Assembly (NCBI GenBank): GCA_965116565.1
Contig: OZ220699.1
Location: 310,001-374,000 of the forward strand
DNA from: Bin87 sp965116565
GTDB lineage: Bacteria; Chloroflexota; Dehalococcoidia; Lucifugimonadales; UBA3495
Direction of reading: 5' to 3'
Length of the DNA: 64,000 bases
Shown here one piece after another: positions 57,637 to 64,000 of this stretch (its first letter is position 1; every line of letters begins with the position of its first letter). Under the pieces are notes generated by a model. That model saw only the letters and a program-made list of their open reading frames with translations. It had not been told where the DNA came from and made no database searches. Both the position numbers and the translations under genes were made by a program.

Positions 57637-58367
57637 GCTGATTCGCCGCGCAACCGTTGCAGTTCGGCTTCCAGCTCGGCCACCCTGGTTTCCGCGGTTT
57701 CCCGCGCGGCGCGCTCCTGTTCGTGGGCGGCGCGCTCTTCTGAATAATTACGGAGCCATTCCCCGGTCTCCGGATCGTAGAAGCGCAGACGGCCGTCGTC
57801 CCAGCACAGGCGCAGTCGGAGAGCAGGACTGTATCCGCAGGGGCGGCCCTCCTCGTCGGGCGAGACGTCGAAACGGTGATACTCACCATCCGCCAGGTAT
57901 TCGCCGACCAGGGGCTCGCCGTAGAAATCGCCGCCGGAGCCGTCAAAGCGCCAATATTCGCCGAAGCCAATTTGCGCGTACAGCACCCGCTTTTCGGTCA
58001 CATCCCGCCGGGCGGTGCTCTCGGATGCGATCTCCAGCACAAAATCCGGGACTTTGCCGATTTCCCACAGCAGGTAGGTGTTGCGATAGTCCATGGACGC
58101 AAACCCCTCGGCGGTAACGTCCAGGGTCACGTGGAGGTCGGGCGATATGAACCGCCTGGGGTTGCCCTCCTCGTAGTATATGAAGGTGTTGCCGCTAACC
58201 TCCACGTCCGGGCGCTCCCGGAAGTGCTCGCGAACCGTGCTGACGATTTCGGTGAAGTAGGGTTCCTGGTAACGTCCGTCGGGCAATGGTTCGTCATCCG
58301 AGTCGGGGTAGTGTATGTCGTCGGGGAAACGCCCGTGGTGGACGTCAGCAGGCAGTTTGGTCGTCAT
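57633..58367 (-). CDS. Uma2-family (DUF820) putative endonuclease, copy 2
   Basis: 244 residues. ISPDLHVTLDVTAEG with PDFVLEIASESTARRDVTEKR and IGFGEYWRFDGSG form the nuclease-like core; a coiled coil of ERAAHEQERAARETAE type ends the protein. Shares the PxFVLExASExTARRD block with copy 1. rsmI sits between the two copies. Confidence 0.85.
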   Translation of the reverse strand: MTTKLPADVHHGRFPDDIHYPDSDDEPLPDGRYQEPYFTEIVSTVREHFRERPDVEVSGNTFIYYEEGNPRRFISPDLHVTLDVTAEGFASMDYRNTYLLWEIGKVPDFVLEIASESTARRDVTEKRVLYAQIGFGEYWRFDGSGGDFYGEPLVGEYLADGEYHRFDVSPDEEGRPCGYSPALRLRLCWDDGRLRFYDPETGEWLRNYSEERAAHEQERAARETAETRVAELEAELQRLRGESA

Positions 58368-58418
58368 GCAAGCCTCGCAATGGCGAACGTGCCCTGGAAT
58401 TGAAAGATGCCGTCATGA

Positions 58419-59219
58419 TCACGCGCAGACGACGACGGCCTCGCCCAGGCCCTCGATGGAGATGCGGCCCTCGGAGGCGAAGCTGAGCGGCGTGGGCGGA
58501 ACCAGGCTGCCGGTGATGACCGTGTCGCCGGCCTTGAGCGGGTGGTTGCGGCGGGACAGTTCGTTGGCCAGCCAGACCAGCGGCTCGAAGGGGTGGCCCA
58601 TGACGTCGCGGCCGTAGCCCTCGCCGACCTGTTCGTGGTTGATCTGCATGACGCCGTGGCAGTTCACGAGGTCCAGGCCCTGCCAGTCGGTTACGGGGTC
58701 GCCCAGTACGATGCCGGAGTTCAGGATGTTGACCGCGACGCTCATCAGCGTGCGCTCCTCGGTGGTAAGGCCGTCCGGCGTGCGGATGTCCACGATCTCG
58801 AAGGCCGTGGCGATTTCGGAGACCGCATCGGCGACGGTTTCGCGGGTATAGGGCGCGCCGGACGCGGGCAGGTCTTTGCCCAGCGTCACGCCGACCTCGA
58901 GCTCGATGCCCAGGTTGACGTACTCGGTGAAATTGAGGACCACCGGAGAGCGCAGGATGGTTTTCTCGAACACGGCGCCCATGACCGGATGGTCCAGGCC
59001 GGCACGCTCCTGCATGATGGGCGTGGTGTAGGCCAGCTTGTAGCCGGCCAGCGGGCCCCACAGGCTGGACAGCATGCAGTGGAGTTCCTTCTGGATGGAG
59101 TAGGCGTCTTCCAGGGTTTTAGGGAACAGGCTGTCGGGCAGGCGGTCAAAGGGCTGCACCGCCTTGTATTTTTCGAAGATCAGTTCGGCGGCCTCGCGGG
59201 CCGGCGTGGTGGTGACCAT
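58419..59219 (-). CDS. 2-keto-4-pentenoate hydratase / 2-oxohepta-3-enedioate hydratase family enzyme
   Basis: 266 residues from ATG 59219 behind GGAG. GPLAGYKLAYTTPIMQERAG, LGIELEVGVTLGKDLPASG (metal-binding Glu residues in ELEVG), EIATAFEIVDIRTPDGLTTEE and the KAGDTVITGSLVPP-like end match MhpD/HpaH. The enzyme hydrates the product of meta-cleavage of an aromatic ring. No meta-cleavage dioxygenase is adjacent. Confidence 0.9.
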   Translation of the reverse strand: MVTTTPAREAAELIFEKYKAVQPFDRLPDSLFPKTLEDAYSIQKELHCMLSSLWGPLAGYKLAYTTPIMQERAGLDHPVMGAVFEKTILRSPVVLNFTEYVNLGIELEVGVTLGKDLPASGAPYTRETVADAVSEIATAFEIVDIRTPDGLTTEERTLMSVAVNILNSGIVLGDPVTDWQGLDLVNCHGVMQINHEQVGEGYGRDVMGHPFEPLVWLANELSRRNHPLKAGDTVITGSLVPPTPLSFASEGRISIEGLGEAVVVCA

Positions 59220-59301
59220 ATTGGGGCTCCTCATGATCGTGTGATGTTCGGATTATAGCCTGTTTCACGTGTCGTCGTTGCCGCGCCTGTCCCGACATGC
59301 G

Positions 59302-59328
59302 TAAGGGCGGGTTTGGAACCCGCCCTTA
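59302..59328. repeat. Palindromic hairpin TAAGGGCGGGTTTG/GAACCCGCCCTTA
   Basis: Same class as 15011 and 19314; it lies after the CDGSH gene (minus strand) and could act as its 3' end. Confidence 0.8.
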
Positions 59329-59357
59329 CAGGTGCGTGAGAATGTCGAAGCGTTCGA

Positions 59358-59564
59358 CTAGCGAGCCTCGCTGGCGCCCTCGAAACCGCAGTCGCGGTGG
59401 GTGCCGTCGCAGAACGGCTTGTTGTCAGACTGCCCGCAGCGGCAGAAGGACACCCACTGCCCCTCGGGGATGTTGTAGTTGTTGCCGCTCTGGTCAACAA
59501 TATCGATCTCGCCGATGACCCGCAGGGGTCCGTTGGCGCGAATTTCTACCTTGACGTCCGCCAT
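59358..59564 (-). CDS. CDGSH-type 2Fe-2S protein
   Basis: 68 residues. WVSFCRCGQSDNKPFCDGTH is the CxC-x2-S-x3-P-x-CDGxH signature that holds a 2Fe-2S cluster with three Cys and one His. Electron transfer or sensing role in the cytoplasm. Confidence 0.92.
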   Translation of the reverse strand: MADVKVEIRANGPLRVIGEIDIVDQSGNNYNIPEGQWVSFCRCGQSDNKPFCDGTHRDCGFEGASEAR

Positions 59565-59673
59565 CTTGATTCCTCCTCGGTTTTGACTGTCATTGCGCCC
59601 GCTGCCGTCCTTAGCGGCGGCGGCGAACAGGCGCGGTGATTATTCACCATATCGCGGTGTCGGTCAAATAAAA

Positions 59674-59701
59674 GCGGGGGCGAATGACTATCCGCCCCCG
59701 C
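59674..59701. repeat. Palindromic hairpin, GGGGGCGAATGACTATCCGCCCCC type
   Basis: Member of the GGGGCGAATGATTATTCGCCCC family, 22 bases after the stop of the cupin gene. Confidence 0.75.
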
Positions 59702-59722
59702 GTGTCGCGCATGGCGCAGACG

Positions 59723-60118
59723 CTACAGGTTCACCACCAGGTTGTCCGGCGCGCGGCAGAGGATGCCCTCCTGCTCTTCGTCGTAGGGGTTCTCCTCGAT
59801 GTGAGGAGTGTTGGCGGGCACGAAGATGAAGTCGCCGGGGCCGGCTTCGATCCACTCCTCGAAGTTCTCGCCGAAATAGACGCGGACGTGTCCCTTGAGC
59901 ACGTAGGCGGCGGTTTCGGCTTCGAGGTGGGTGTGCGGCGGGCCCTTTTCGAGGGGCGCGGCGGTGACCTTGCCCATCCAGATCTTGGTGGTGTCGCCCT
60001 TGCCGGGGACGATGGCCGGCTGGCGCACCATGCCGGGGGTCTGGATGGTCTCGGAGGCGTCGCCCACGGTGTGCACCACGTAGGGCTTGAGGCCGGTCTG
60101 CTGGTCGGTGGTGGTCAT
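59723..60118 (-). CDS. Small cupin protein
   Basis: 131 residues, one cupin barrel: PHTHLEAETAAYVLKGHVRVYFG and GDFIFVPANTPHIEENPYDE, with the metal-binding His and Glu residues. Enzyme or ligand binder of unknown specificity. Confidence 0.85.
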   Translation of the reverse strand: MTTTDQQTGLKPYVVHTVGDASETIQTPGMVRQPAIVPGKGDTTKIWMGKVTAAPLEKGPPHTHLEAETAAYVLKGHVRVYFGENFEEWIEAGPGDFIFVPANTPHIEENPYDEEQEGILCRAPDNLVVNL

Positions 60119-60140
60119 TGTTGTTCACTCCTGCGATTGG

Positions 60141-60500
60141 TCAGTCGGATAGGCGCCGGTGCGGCGGATTGGCCGGATAGTCTTCGCGGCGGCCGGTGTC
60201 GCCGTGCTGAATGATAAAGTCGCGGCGGTCGTGATACAAGCGGGCGCGGTTGAGGACTTCCTCGTCGGCCCAGTCAATCTCGTCGTAGTGGGTCATCAGC
60301 CAGTATTTGTGGTCGCCGACGAACAGATACACATTGTCCATGGTGAAGAACTGAGCAGAGGTGCCTTCACCGTTGCGGAAACGCTCGCACACCGCCTCGA
60401 AGCCGTCCTTCTGCAACAGCACGTACTCGTGGGGCCACGTGTCGCGGTAGGTGACGGCCTCGCGCCAGGGCGCGGCGGCGATGAGGTCGGTGAGGTTCAT
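60141..60500 (-). CDS. Conserved hypothetical protein
   Basis: 119 residues. APWREAVTYRDTWPHEYVLLQKDG, YLFVGDHKYWLMTHYDEIDW and YHDRRDFIIQHGDTGRRED form a pattern I know from hypothetical proteins of diverse bacteria, some located in restriction or defence islands, but no function is established. It follows 22 bases after the cupin start on the same strand. Confidence 0.75.
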   Translation of the reverse strand: MNLTDLIAAAPWREAVTYRDTWPHEYVLLQKDGFEAVCERFRNGEGTSAQFFTMDNVYLFVGDHKYWLMTHYDEIDWADEEVLNRARLYHDRRDFIIQHGDTGRREDYPANPPHRRLSD

Positions 60501-60551
60501 GGGGTAGGCTCCGGTGCACTGATACTCCCTATTTGCTGGAGTCCAACTTGC

Positions 60552-61493
60552 TTACCAGCCTTCCAAACGGGGCTGAATGGCGTTCCGGAGCTTCACCAAA
60601 TTCTCGAGCATCCATGCGCGGGTGGCGATATGCTCTTGCTCAAGGTCACTGTATGAAGCGGGTTTCGATATCCATATATCGGTTTCGCCCCAATCTAACT
60701 CTACGCCAGGTATCTCGCGGTCTATGTCGTCCTTTTGCTGTCTCAACAGTTCGATGATGGCCTCACCATCGTCGTCCCAAGCTCGGAAGCCCACATATAC
60801 ATGGCCGTCGTTCGGTGGTGGCGGGTCATGCATGGAGGCGTAGCTTGTACCCGTGTACTGCTCGTCGGTGTAGTATTGCCGATACCGCGCAACCCAACCA
60901 CCTTGCGCCGCCGAGATGGGGTAAATTCCCTCATTAGACAACTCGCTGTTCAGCAGACGATAGAAACGGCTGTAAAACTGTGGTCGTTTCATTTGACTAG
61001 GCGGAGCGGGTTCCGCACGGTCAACCTTGACGCTGGGATGCACAATTTTGTTGAAAACGGGCGCAGATGGAGAGTCACCGATCCGCACGGCGGCTACTTC
61101 AACCCCGTACACTTCTATCTCGTCGTCCGTCCACTGGTTGAGCCAGTCTAATGCCGCTCGGTGCTCTGGGAGAAAGTCTGGCGATACCCAGATCAACCTA
61201 CGCACATCGTGACTTCCTGCGTAGGTGAGCAACTGACCCAAGTGATTATGATCGGTCGGTTCTAATTGGTTTTCTATGGCAACCATTACATCGAAATCGG
61301 TATCCCGAGCCAAGATGTCTAATTTAAACCGGCCGGCGGGTACTTCTTGTTCGACCAATTCTAAGTTCATTTCGAGCTCTGCCCCAAGTTGGTTGAGGTT
61401 TCCAGCCAGCCAAGGGGTGAAATTCCTTGCCTCATGTTTCCAAAGATCTCTCAAGGGTACGGATTCCAATTTGCCAAGTTCCGGTATAACCAT
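60552..61493 (-). CDS. DUF4268-type protein with PD-(D/E)XK nuclease-like N-terminus
   Basis: 313 residues. GRFKLDILARDTDFDVMVAIENQLEPTDHNHLGQLLTYA (quoted across the motif) has the D-x(n)-E-N-Q order of the PD-(D/E)XK-like core; the C-terminal half (residues about 165-313) matches DUF4268, often found in restriction-like or defence proteins. Two PaREP1/HEPN-like genes precede it in the same direction. Confidence 0.82.
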   Translation of the reverse strand: MVIPELGKLESVPLRDLWKHEARNFTPWLAGNLNQLGAELEMNLELVEQEVPAGRFKLDILARDTDFDVMVAIENQLEPTDHNHLGQLLTYAGSHDVRRLIWVSPDFLPEHRAALDWLNQWTDDEIEVYGVEVAAVRIGDSPSAPVFNKIVHPSVKVDRAEPAPPSQMKRPQFYSRFYRLLNSELSNEGIYPISAAQGGWVARYRQYYTDEQYTGTSYASMHDPPPPNDGHVYVGFRAWDDDGEAIIELLRQQKDDIDREIPGVELDWGETDIWISKPASYSDLEQEHIATRAWMLENLVKLRNAIQPRLEGW

Positions 61494-61513
61494 TTTGCAA
61501 TCTCCTTCTTAGG

Positions 61514-61861
61514 CTAGACCAGCAGCGCATCCAGCATCCGCTGGGACTGACGTATGCTGTTTCGCACCAAGTGATCGGCGAGGTGGACGCGATAGAAGTA
61601 CCGATGCAACACTTCGCCTTCACCGAAAAGTCGCCGTAGGTTCACGTTCGAAATCTGTATGTCGATTGCCGGCACTGCCTGCTTTATCTCCCGGTGCGAG
61701 TGCAACACCGATTGGGTGTATCGTGGGGCAATGTGCTTGATAGCGTGTACGATCGCGCCCCACATCATTTCGGCAGCAGTAAGCAGGTCATTTTGAGCCA
61801 GTTCTTGCTCCGCTTTCCTTCGACAGCGTAAAGAAAGCGCATAGTGGTCGGGTGGGCTCAC
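61514..61861 (-). CDS. PaREP1/HEPN-like protein
   Basis: 115 residues, helical. AEQELAQNDLLTAAEMMWGAIVHAIKHIA and YFYRVHLADHLVRNSIRQSQ resemble the PaREP1/HEPN type of small helical proteins. It overlaps the upstream partner by four bases. Confidence 0.65.
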   Translation of the reverse strand: MSPPDHYALSLRCRRKAEQELAQNDLLTAAEMMWGAIVHAIKHIAPRYTQSVLHSHREIKQAVPAIDIQISNVNLRRLFGEGEVLHRYFYRVHLADHLVRNSIRQSQRMLDALLV

Positions 61862-62223
61862 TCTGCCATCACCAGCAAATCGACTATGAACGAGCGTATT
61901 ACCGGTTCGTAAAACACCACATCCTCCAAGTCCAACAGGTCACCGTCGCCGTTGGCTTGGTACTCAAGGCTGATGAGGTAGGCCGACATTAGTCCAACCC
62001 CAGGATCAAGTTGCTGGTCAAGGTTGTCGATGAACGGTTCCACGTCGTCGTAATCCAACGAGCGTAGATTGTGGCCTCGGGCCGATGCCGCCTGCTTGAT
62101 CGCTGCTTCCGTGGCTTTCCAGAACAGCGTTGACGCCTCGCCGTGCTTGCCGCGCAGCAGGCTCAGGTCGGCCCGGTCGAGCAGGGATTGGATGCTCTCC
62201 GGTATGGCAGGTTCGTCAGACAT
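61858..62223 (-). CDS. PaREP1/HEPN-like protein
   Basis: 121 residues from ATG 62223 behind GGAG. RADLSLLRGKHGEASTLFWKATEAAIKQAASARG is typical of the PaREP1/HEPN family (quoted as LLRGKHGEASTLFWKATEAA). Forms an operon with the two genes after it. Confidence 0.7.
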   Translation of the reverse strand: MSDEPAIPESIQSLLDRADLSLLRGKHGEASTLFWKATEAAIKQAASARGHNLRSLDYDDVEPFIDNLDQQLDPGVGLMSAYLISLEYQANGDGDLLDLEDVVFYEPVIRSFIVDLLVMAE

Positions 62224-62249
62224 AATCGTTCTCCGCGACAAACAGCAAA

Positions 62250-62298
62250 GTAGGGGCGACGCATGCGTCGCCCCTACATCGTAACATCGCGATGTTAC
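62250..62298. repeat. Two perfect palindromes side by side
   Basis: GTAGGGGCGACGCA / TGCGTCGCCCCTAC (62250-62277, 28 bases, no loop) and GTAACATCG / CGATGTTAC (62281-62298). They lie between the divergent ends of the HEPN-like operon and the molybdenum hydroxylase gene stop; possible operator, terminator or element remnant. Confidence 0.9.
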
Positions 62299-62304
62299 GG
62301 GAGG

Positions 62305-64000
62305 TTACCCGCCGTTCTGCTCCCACAGCGCTTCCAGCACTGCGCCGGGGTTCATGGGGAGGTTGACCATGCGGACGCCGGTGGCGTCGTGGATGGCGTT
62401 GGCGATGGCTGCCATGGGCGGCACGATGGGCACCTCGCCGACGCCCCGCACGCCGTAGGGATGCCCGGGGTTGGGCACCTCAACCACCACGGTGTCGATC
62501 ATAGGCAGGTCCAGCGCCGTGGGCATTCGGTAGTCCAGGAAGCTGGAGTTCTGCATGTGCGCGTCGTCGTTGAAGAAGTACTCTTCGTTGAGCGCCCAGC
62601 CGATGCCCTGCACCGCGCCGCCCTGGATCTGACCCTCCACGTAGGAGGGGTGGATCGCCGTGCCGGCGTCCTGGATGGCGGTGTAGCGCAGGATGTCCAC
62701 CTTGCCGGTGTCCTCGTCCACCGCCACGTCGGCGATGTGCAGCGCGTAGGCGCCGCCGACGCCGGTGGGCGATACGTTGGCGCGCCCGACGATGGGGCCG
62801 CCGGTGCCGTTGAGCCGCGCGGCCAACTGCCGGAAGGTGAAGCGCAGCTCAGGCTCCGACTTGTGCTGGATGACACCCGCGTCGTATTCGACGTTCTCGG
62901 GGTCGATGTCCCAGATGCGGGCGGCGCGGTTGATCATCTGCTGCTTCACGTCCTGGGCGGCCTCATAGGATGCCCAGCCGGTCTTGAAGGCCACGCCGCT
63001 GCCGCCGGTCATGGAGGTCCAGCCGATGGAGTTGGTGTCGCCCACGGCGGGGGCCACGTCCTCAGCGGCCAGGCCCAGCACCTCGGCGACGTGCATCGCG
63101 GCGACGGCGCGGCTGCCGCCGATGTCGGGGGAACCCTCCACCAGGCTGACGGTGCCGTCGGCCAGCACGCTGACGATGGCGCTGGCGGGGCCGGTGCCGT
63201 TGAACCAGAAGCCGCCGGCGACGCCGCGCCCAACCTTCTTCCCCTCGGCCTCGGGTGAGCGGTCAATGGGCGAGTTCCAATGGTCGTGCTCACGACCGGC
63301 CTGGACGGTCTCCAGCCATCCGATGCTGCCGAACTGCGGGCCGGTGACGCGGCGGTCGCCCTGCTTGGCGCCGTTCTGCGTGCGGAAGTCCATCTTGTCC
63401 ATGCCGATGGCATCGCAGATCTCGTCCACGACGGACTCCACGGCGAAGGCCGCGGCCGGCGAGCCGGGGGCGCGATAGGCGGCGGTCTTGGGGTGGTTCA
63501 ACACCACGTCGGCGGCCTCGATGCGTCCGTTCTCGATGTTGTAGCAGGACAGGGCGCACTGCGCGCCGGGGTTCACGGGAGAACCGGGGAACGCGCCGGC
63601 CTCGTAGTACAGGGCGACATCGGCAGCGGTGATTTTGCCATCGTTGGTCGCGCCCATCTTGACGCGCAGGTAGCCGCCGGATGTGGGGCCCGTGCCCTCG
63701 AACACCTCGGTGCGGGACATCTGGATCTTGACCGGGCGGCCGGTCTTCTTCGACAGTACGGCGGCGACAGGCTCCAGGTACACAAGCGTCTTGCCGCCGA
63801 ACCCGCCACCGATCTCCAACTGCGTCACCAGCACCTTGGACACCGGAATGCCCAGGATGGTGGACGTCTGGTCGCGGACGTTGAAGTGGCCCTGGCTGCT
63901 GCACCAGAGATGCAGAGAGTCGTCGGCGTTCCACAGGGCGGTGGCCGCGTGGGGCTCGATGTAGCCCTGGTGCACGGCCTTGGTGCGGAACTCGCGCTCG
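62305..64000 (-). CDS. Xanthine-dehydrogenase-family molybdopterin-binding subunit (C-terminal part, cut by window edge)
   Basis: About 565 residues. IGGGFGGKTLVYLEPVAAVL, MTGGSGVAFKTGWASYEAA and YGVRGVGEVPIVPPMAAIANAI match the large subunit of CoxL/xanthine dehydrogenase-type molybdenum hydroxylases; the last block carries the GVGE catalytic Glu. The N-terminal part lies to the right of the window. Substrate unknown: purines, aldehydes or N-heterocycles. Confidence 0.92.
   Translation of the reverse strand, partial: EREFRTKAVHQGYIEPHAATALWNADDSLHLWCSSQGHFNVRDQTSTILGIPVSKVLVTQLEIGGGFGGKTLVYLEPVAAVLSKKTGRPVKIQMSRTEVFEGTGPTSGGYLRVKMGATNDGKITAADVALYYEAGAFPGSPVNPGAQCALSCYNIENGRIEAADVVLNHPKTAAYRAPGSPAAAFAVESVVDEICDAIGMDKMDFRTQNGAKQGDRRVTGPQFGSIGWLETVQAGREHDHWNSPIDRSPEAEGKKVGRGVAGGFWFNGTGPASAIVSVLADGTVSLVEGSPDIGGSRAVAAMHVAEVLGLAAEDVAPAVGDTNSIGWTSMTGGSGVAFKTGWASYEAAQDVKQQMINRAARIWDIDPENVEYDAGVIQHKSEPELRFTFRQLAARLNGTGGPIVGRANVSPTGVGGAYALHIADVAVDEDTGKVDILRYTAIQDAGTAIHPSYVEGQIQGGAVQGIGWALNEEYFFNDDAHMQNSSFLDYRMPTALDLPMIDTVVVEVPNPGHPYGVRGVGEVPIVPPMAAIANAIHDATGVRMVNLPMNPGAVLEALWEQNGG

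Overview
The window reads as part of a bacterial chromosome, probably a metagenome-assembled genome of the phylum Chloroflexota (SAR202 / Dehalococcoidia-like). This is inferred from gene content: high GC, frequent TTG and GTG starts, three LLM-type flavin oxidoreductases, a two-component flavin monooxygenase, a KorAB 2-oxoacid:ferredoxin oxidoreductase, two cytosolic reductive-dehalogenase-like Fe-S proteins, a CXXXY-type CcmE, a molybdenum hydroxylase and many small toxin-antitoxin-like modules. No rRNA or marker gene fixes the taxonomy.

Layout. 1-5 kb: gamma-glutamyltransferase-family fragment, flavin monooxygenase and two tandem MFS exporters that are recent duplicates. 5-18 kb: HicBA, aldo/keto reductase, VOC protein, MetX-like hydrolase, carboxymuconolactone-decarboxylase-like protein, gentisate-dioxygenase-like cupin, a bacterial voltage-gated channel, cysteine desulfurase, a frameshifted bleomycin-hydrolase-type peptidase, a HAD protein and a thiolase/DUF35 pair, separated by repeat-rich gaps. 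18.2-19.4 kb has no protein gene but holds a candidate structured RNA ending in a terminator. 19.4-23.2 kb: LLM oxidoreductase, SDR, acyl-CoA ligase. 23.2-26.7 kb: ccmABCDE, interrupted by one small gene. 26.7-28.6 kb: a lower-GC accessory stretch (duplicated-domain protein plus retropepsin-like protease, then a NYN-domain gene between direct repeats). 28.6-33.7 kb: korBA, an adenosine-deaminase-family gene and a GT2 glycosyltransferase. 33.7-36 kb: VapBC, tRNA-Gln, a PIN-domain pair and DinB. 36-45.7 kb: two LLM oxidoreductases, a dual-specificity phosphatase, two tiny membrane proteins, a SulP transporter, coaX-coaBC, a lipoprotein and a pentapeptide-repeat/TIR fusion. 45.9-55 kb: a HEPN pair, two paralogous RdhA-like genes each with its own promoter and terminator, an aminotransferase, an EamA transporter and a ThDP enzyme. 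55-64 kb: a PIN pair, two Uma2 genes flanking rsmI, 2-keto-4-pentenoate hydratase, a CDGSH protein, a cupin, a DUF4268 protein with two PaREP1/HEPN-like partners, and the C-terminal part of a xanthine-dehydrogenase-family subunit.

How the parts relate. The core theme is oxidative breakdown of organic matter: flavin monooxygenases, ring-cleavage-like cupin, hydratase, CoA ligase, SDR, thiolase/DUF35, KorAB and molybdenum hydroxylase, with exporters beside them. Scattered between are short accessory modules (HicBA, VapBC, three PIN or NYN genes, HEPN pairs, Uma2). At three places such a small gene lies between a resident gene's end and a second copy of that same end (korB 3' end, an LLM gene 5' end, rsmI 5' end). 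That pattern, the candidate structured RNA, the pentapeptide-TIR fusion, the channel filter TLDNWTN and the CXXXY-type CcmE are the observations most worth a second look.
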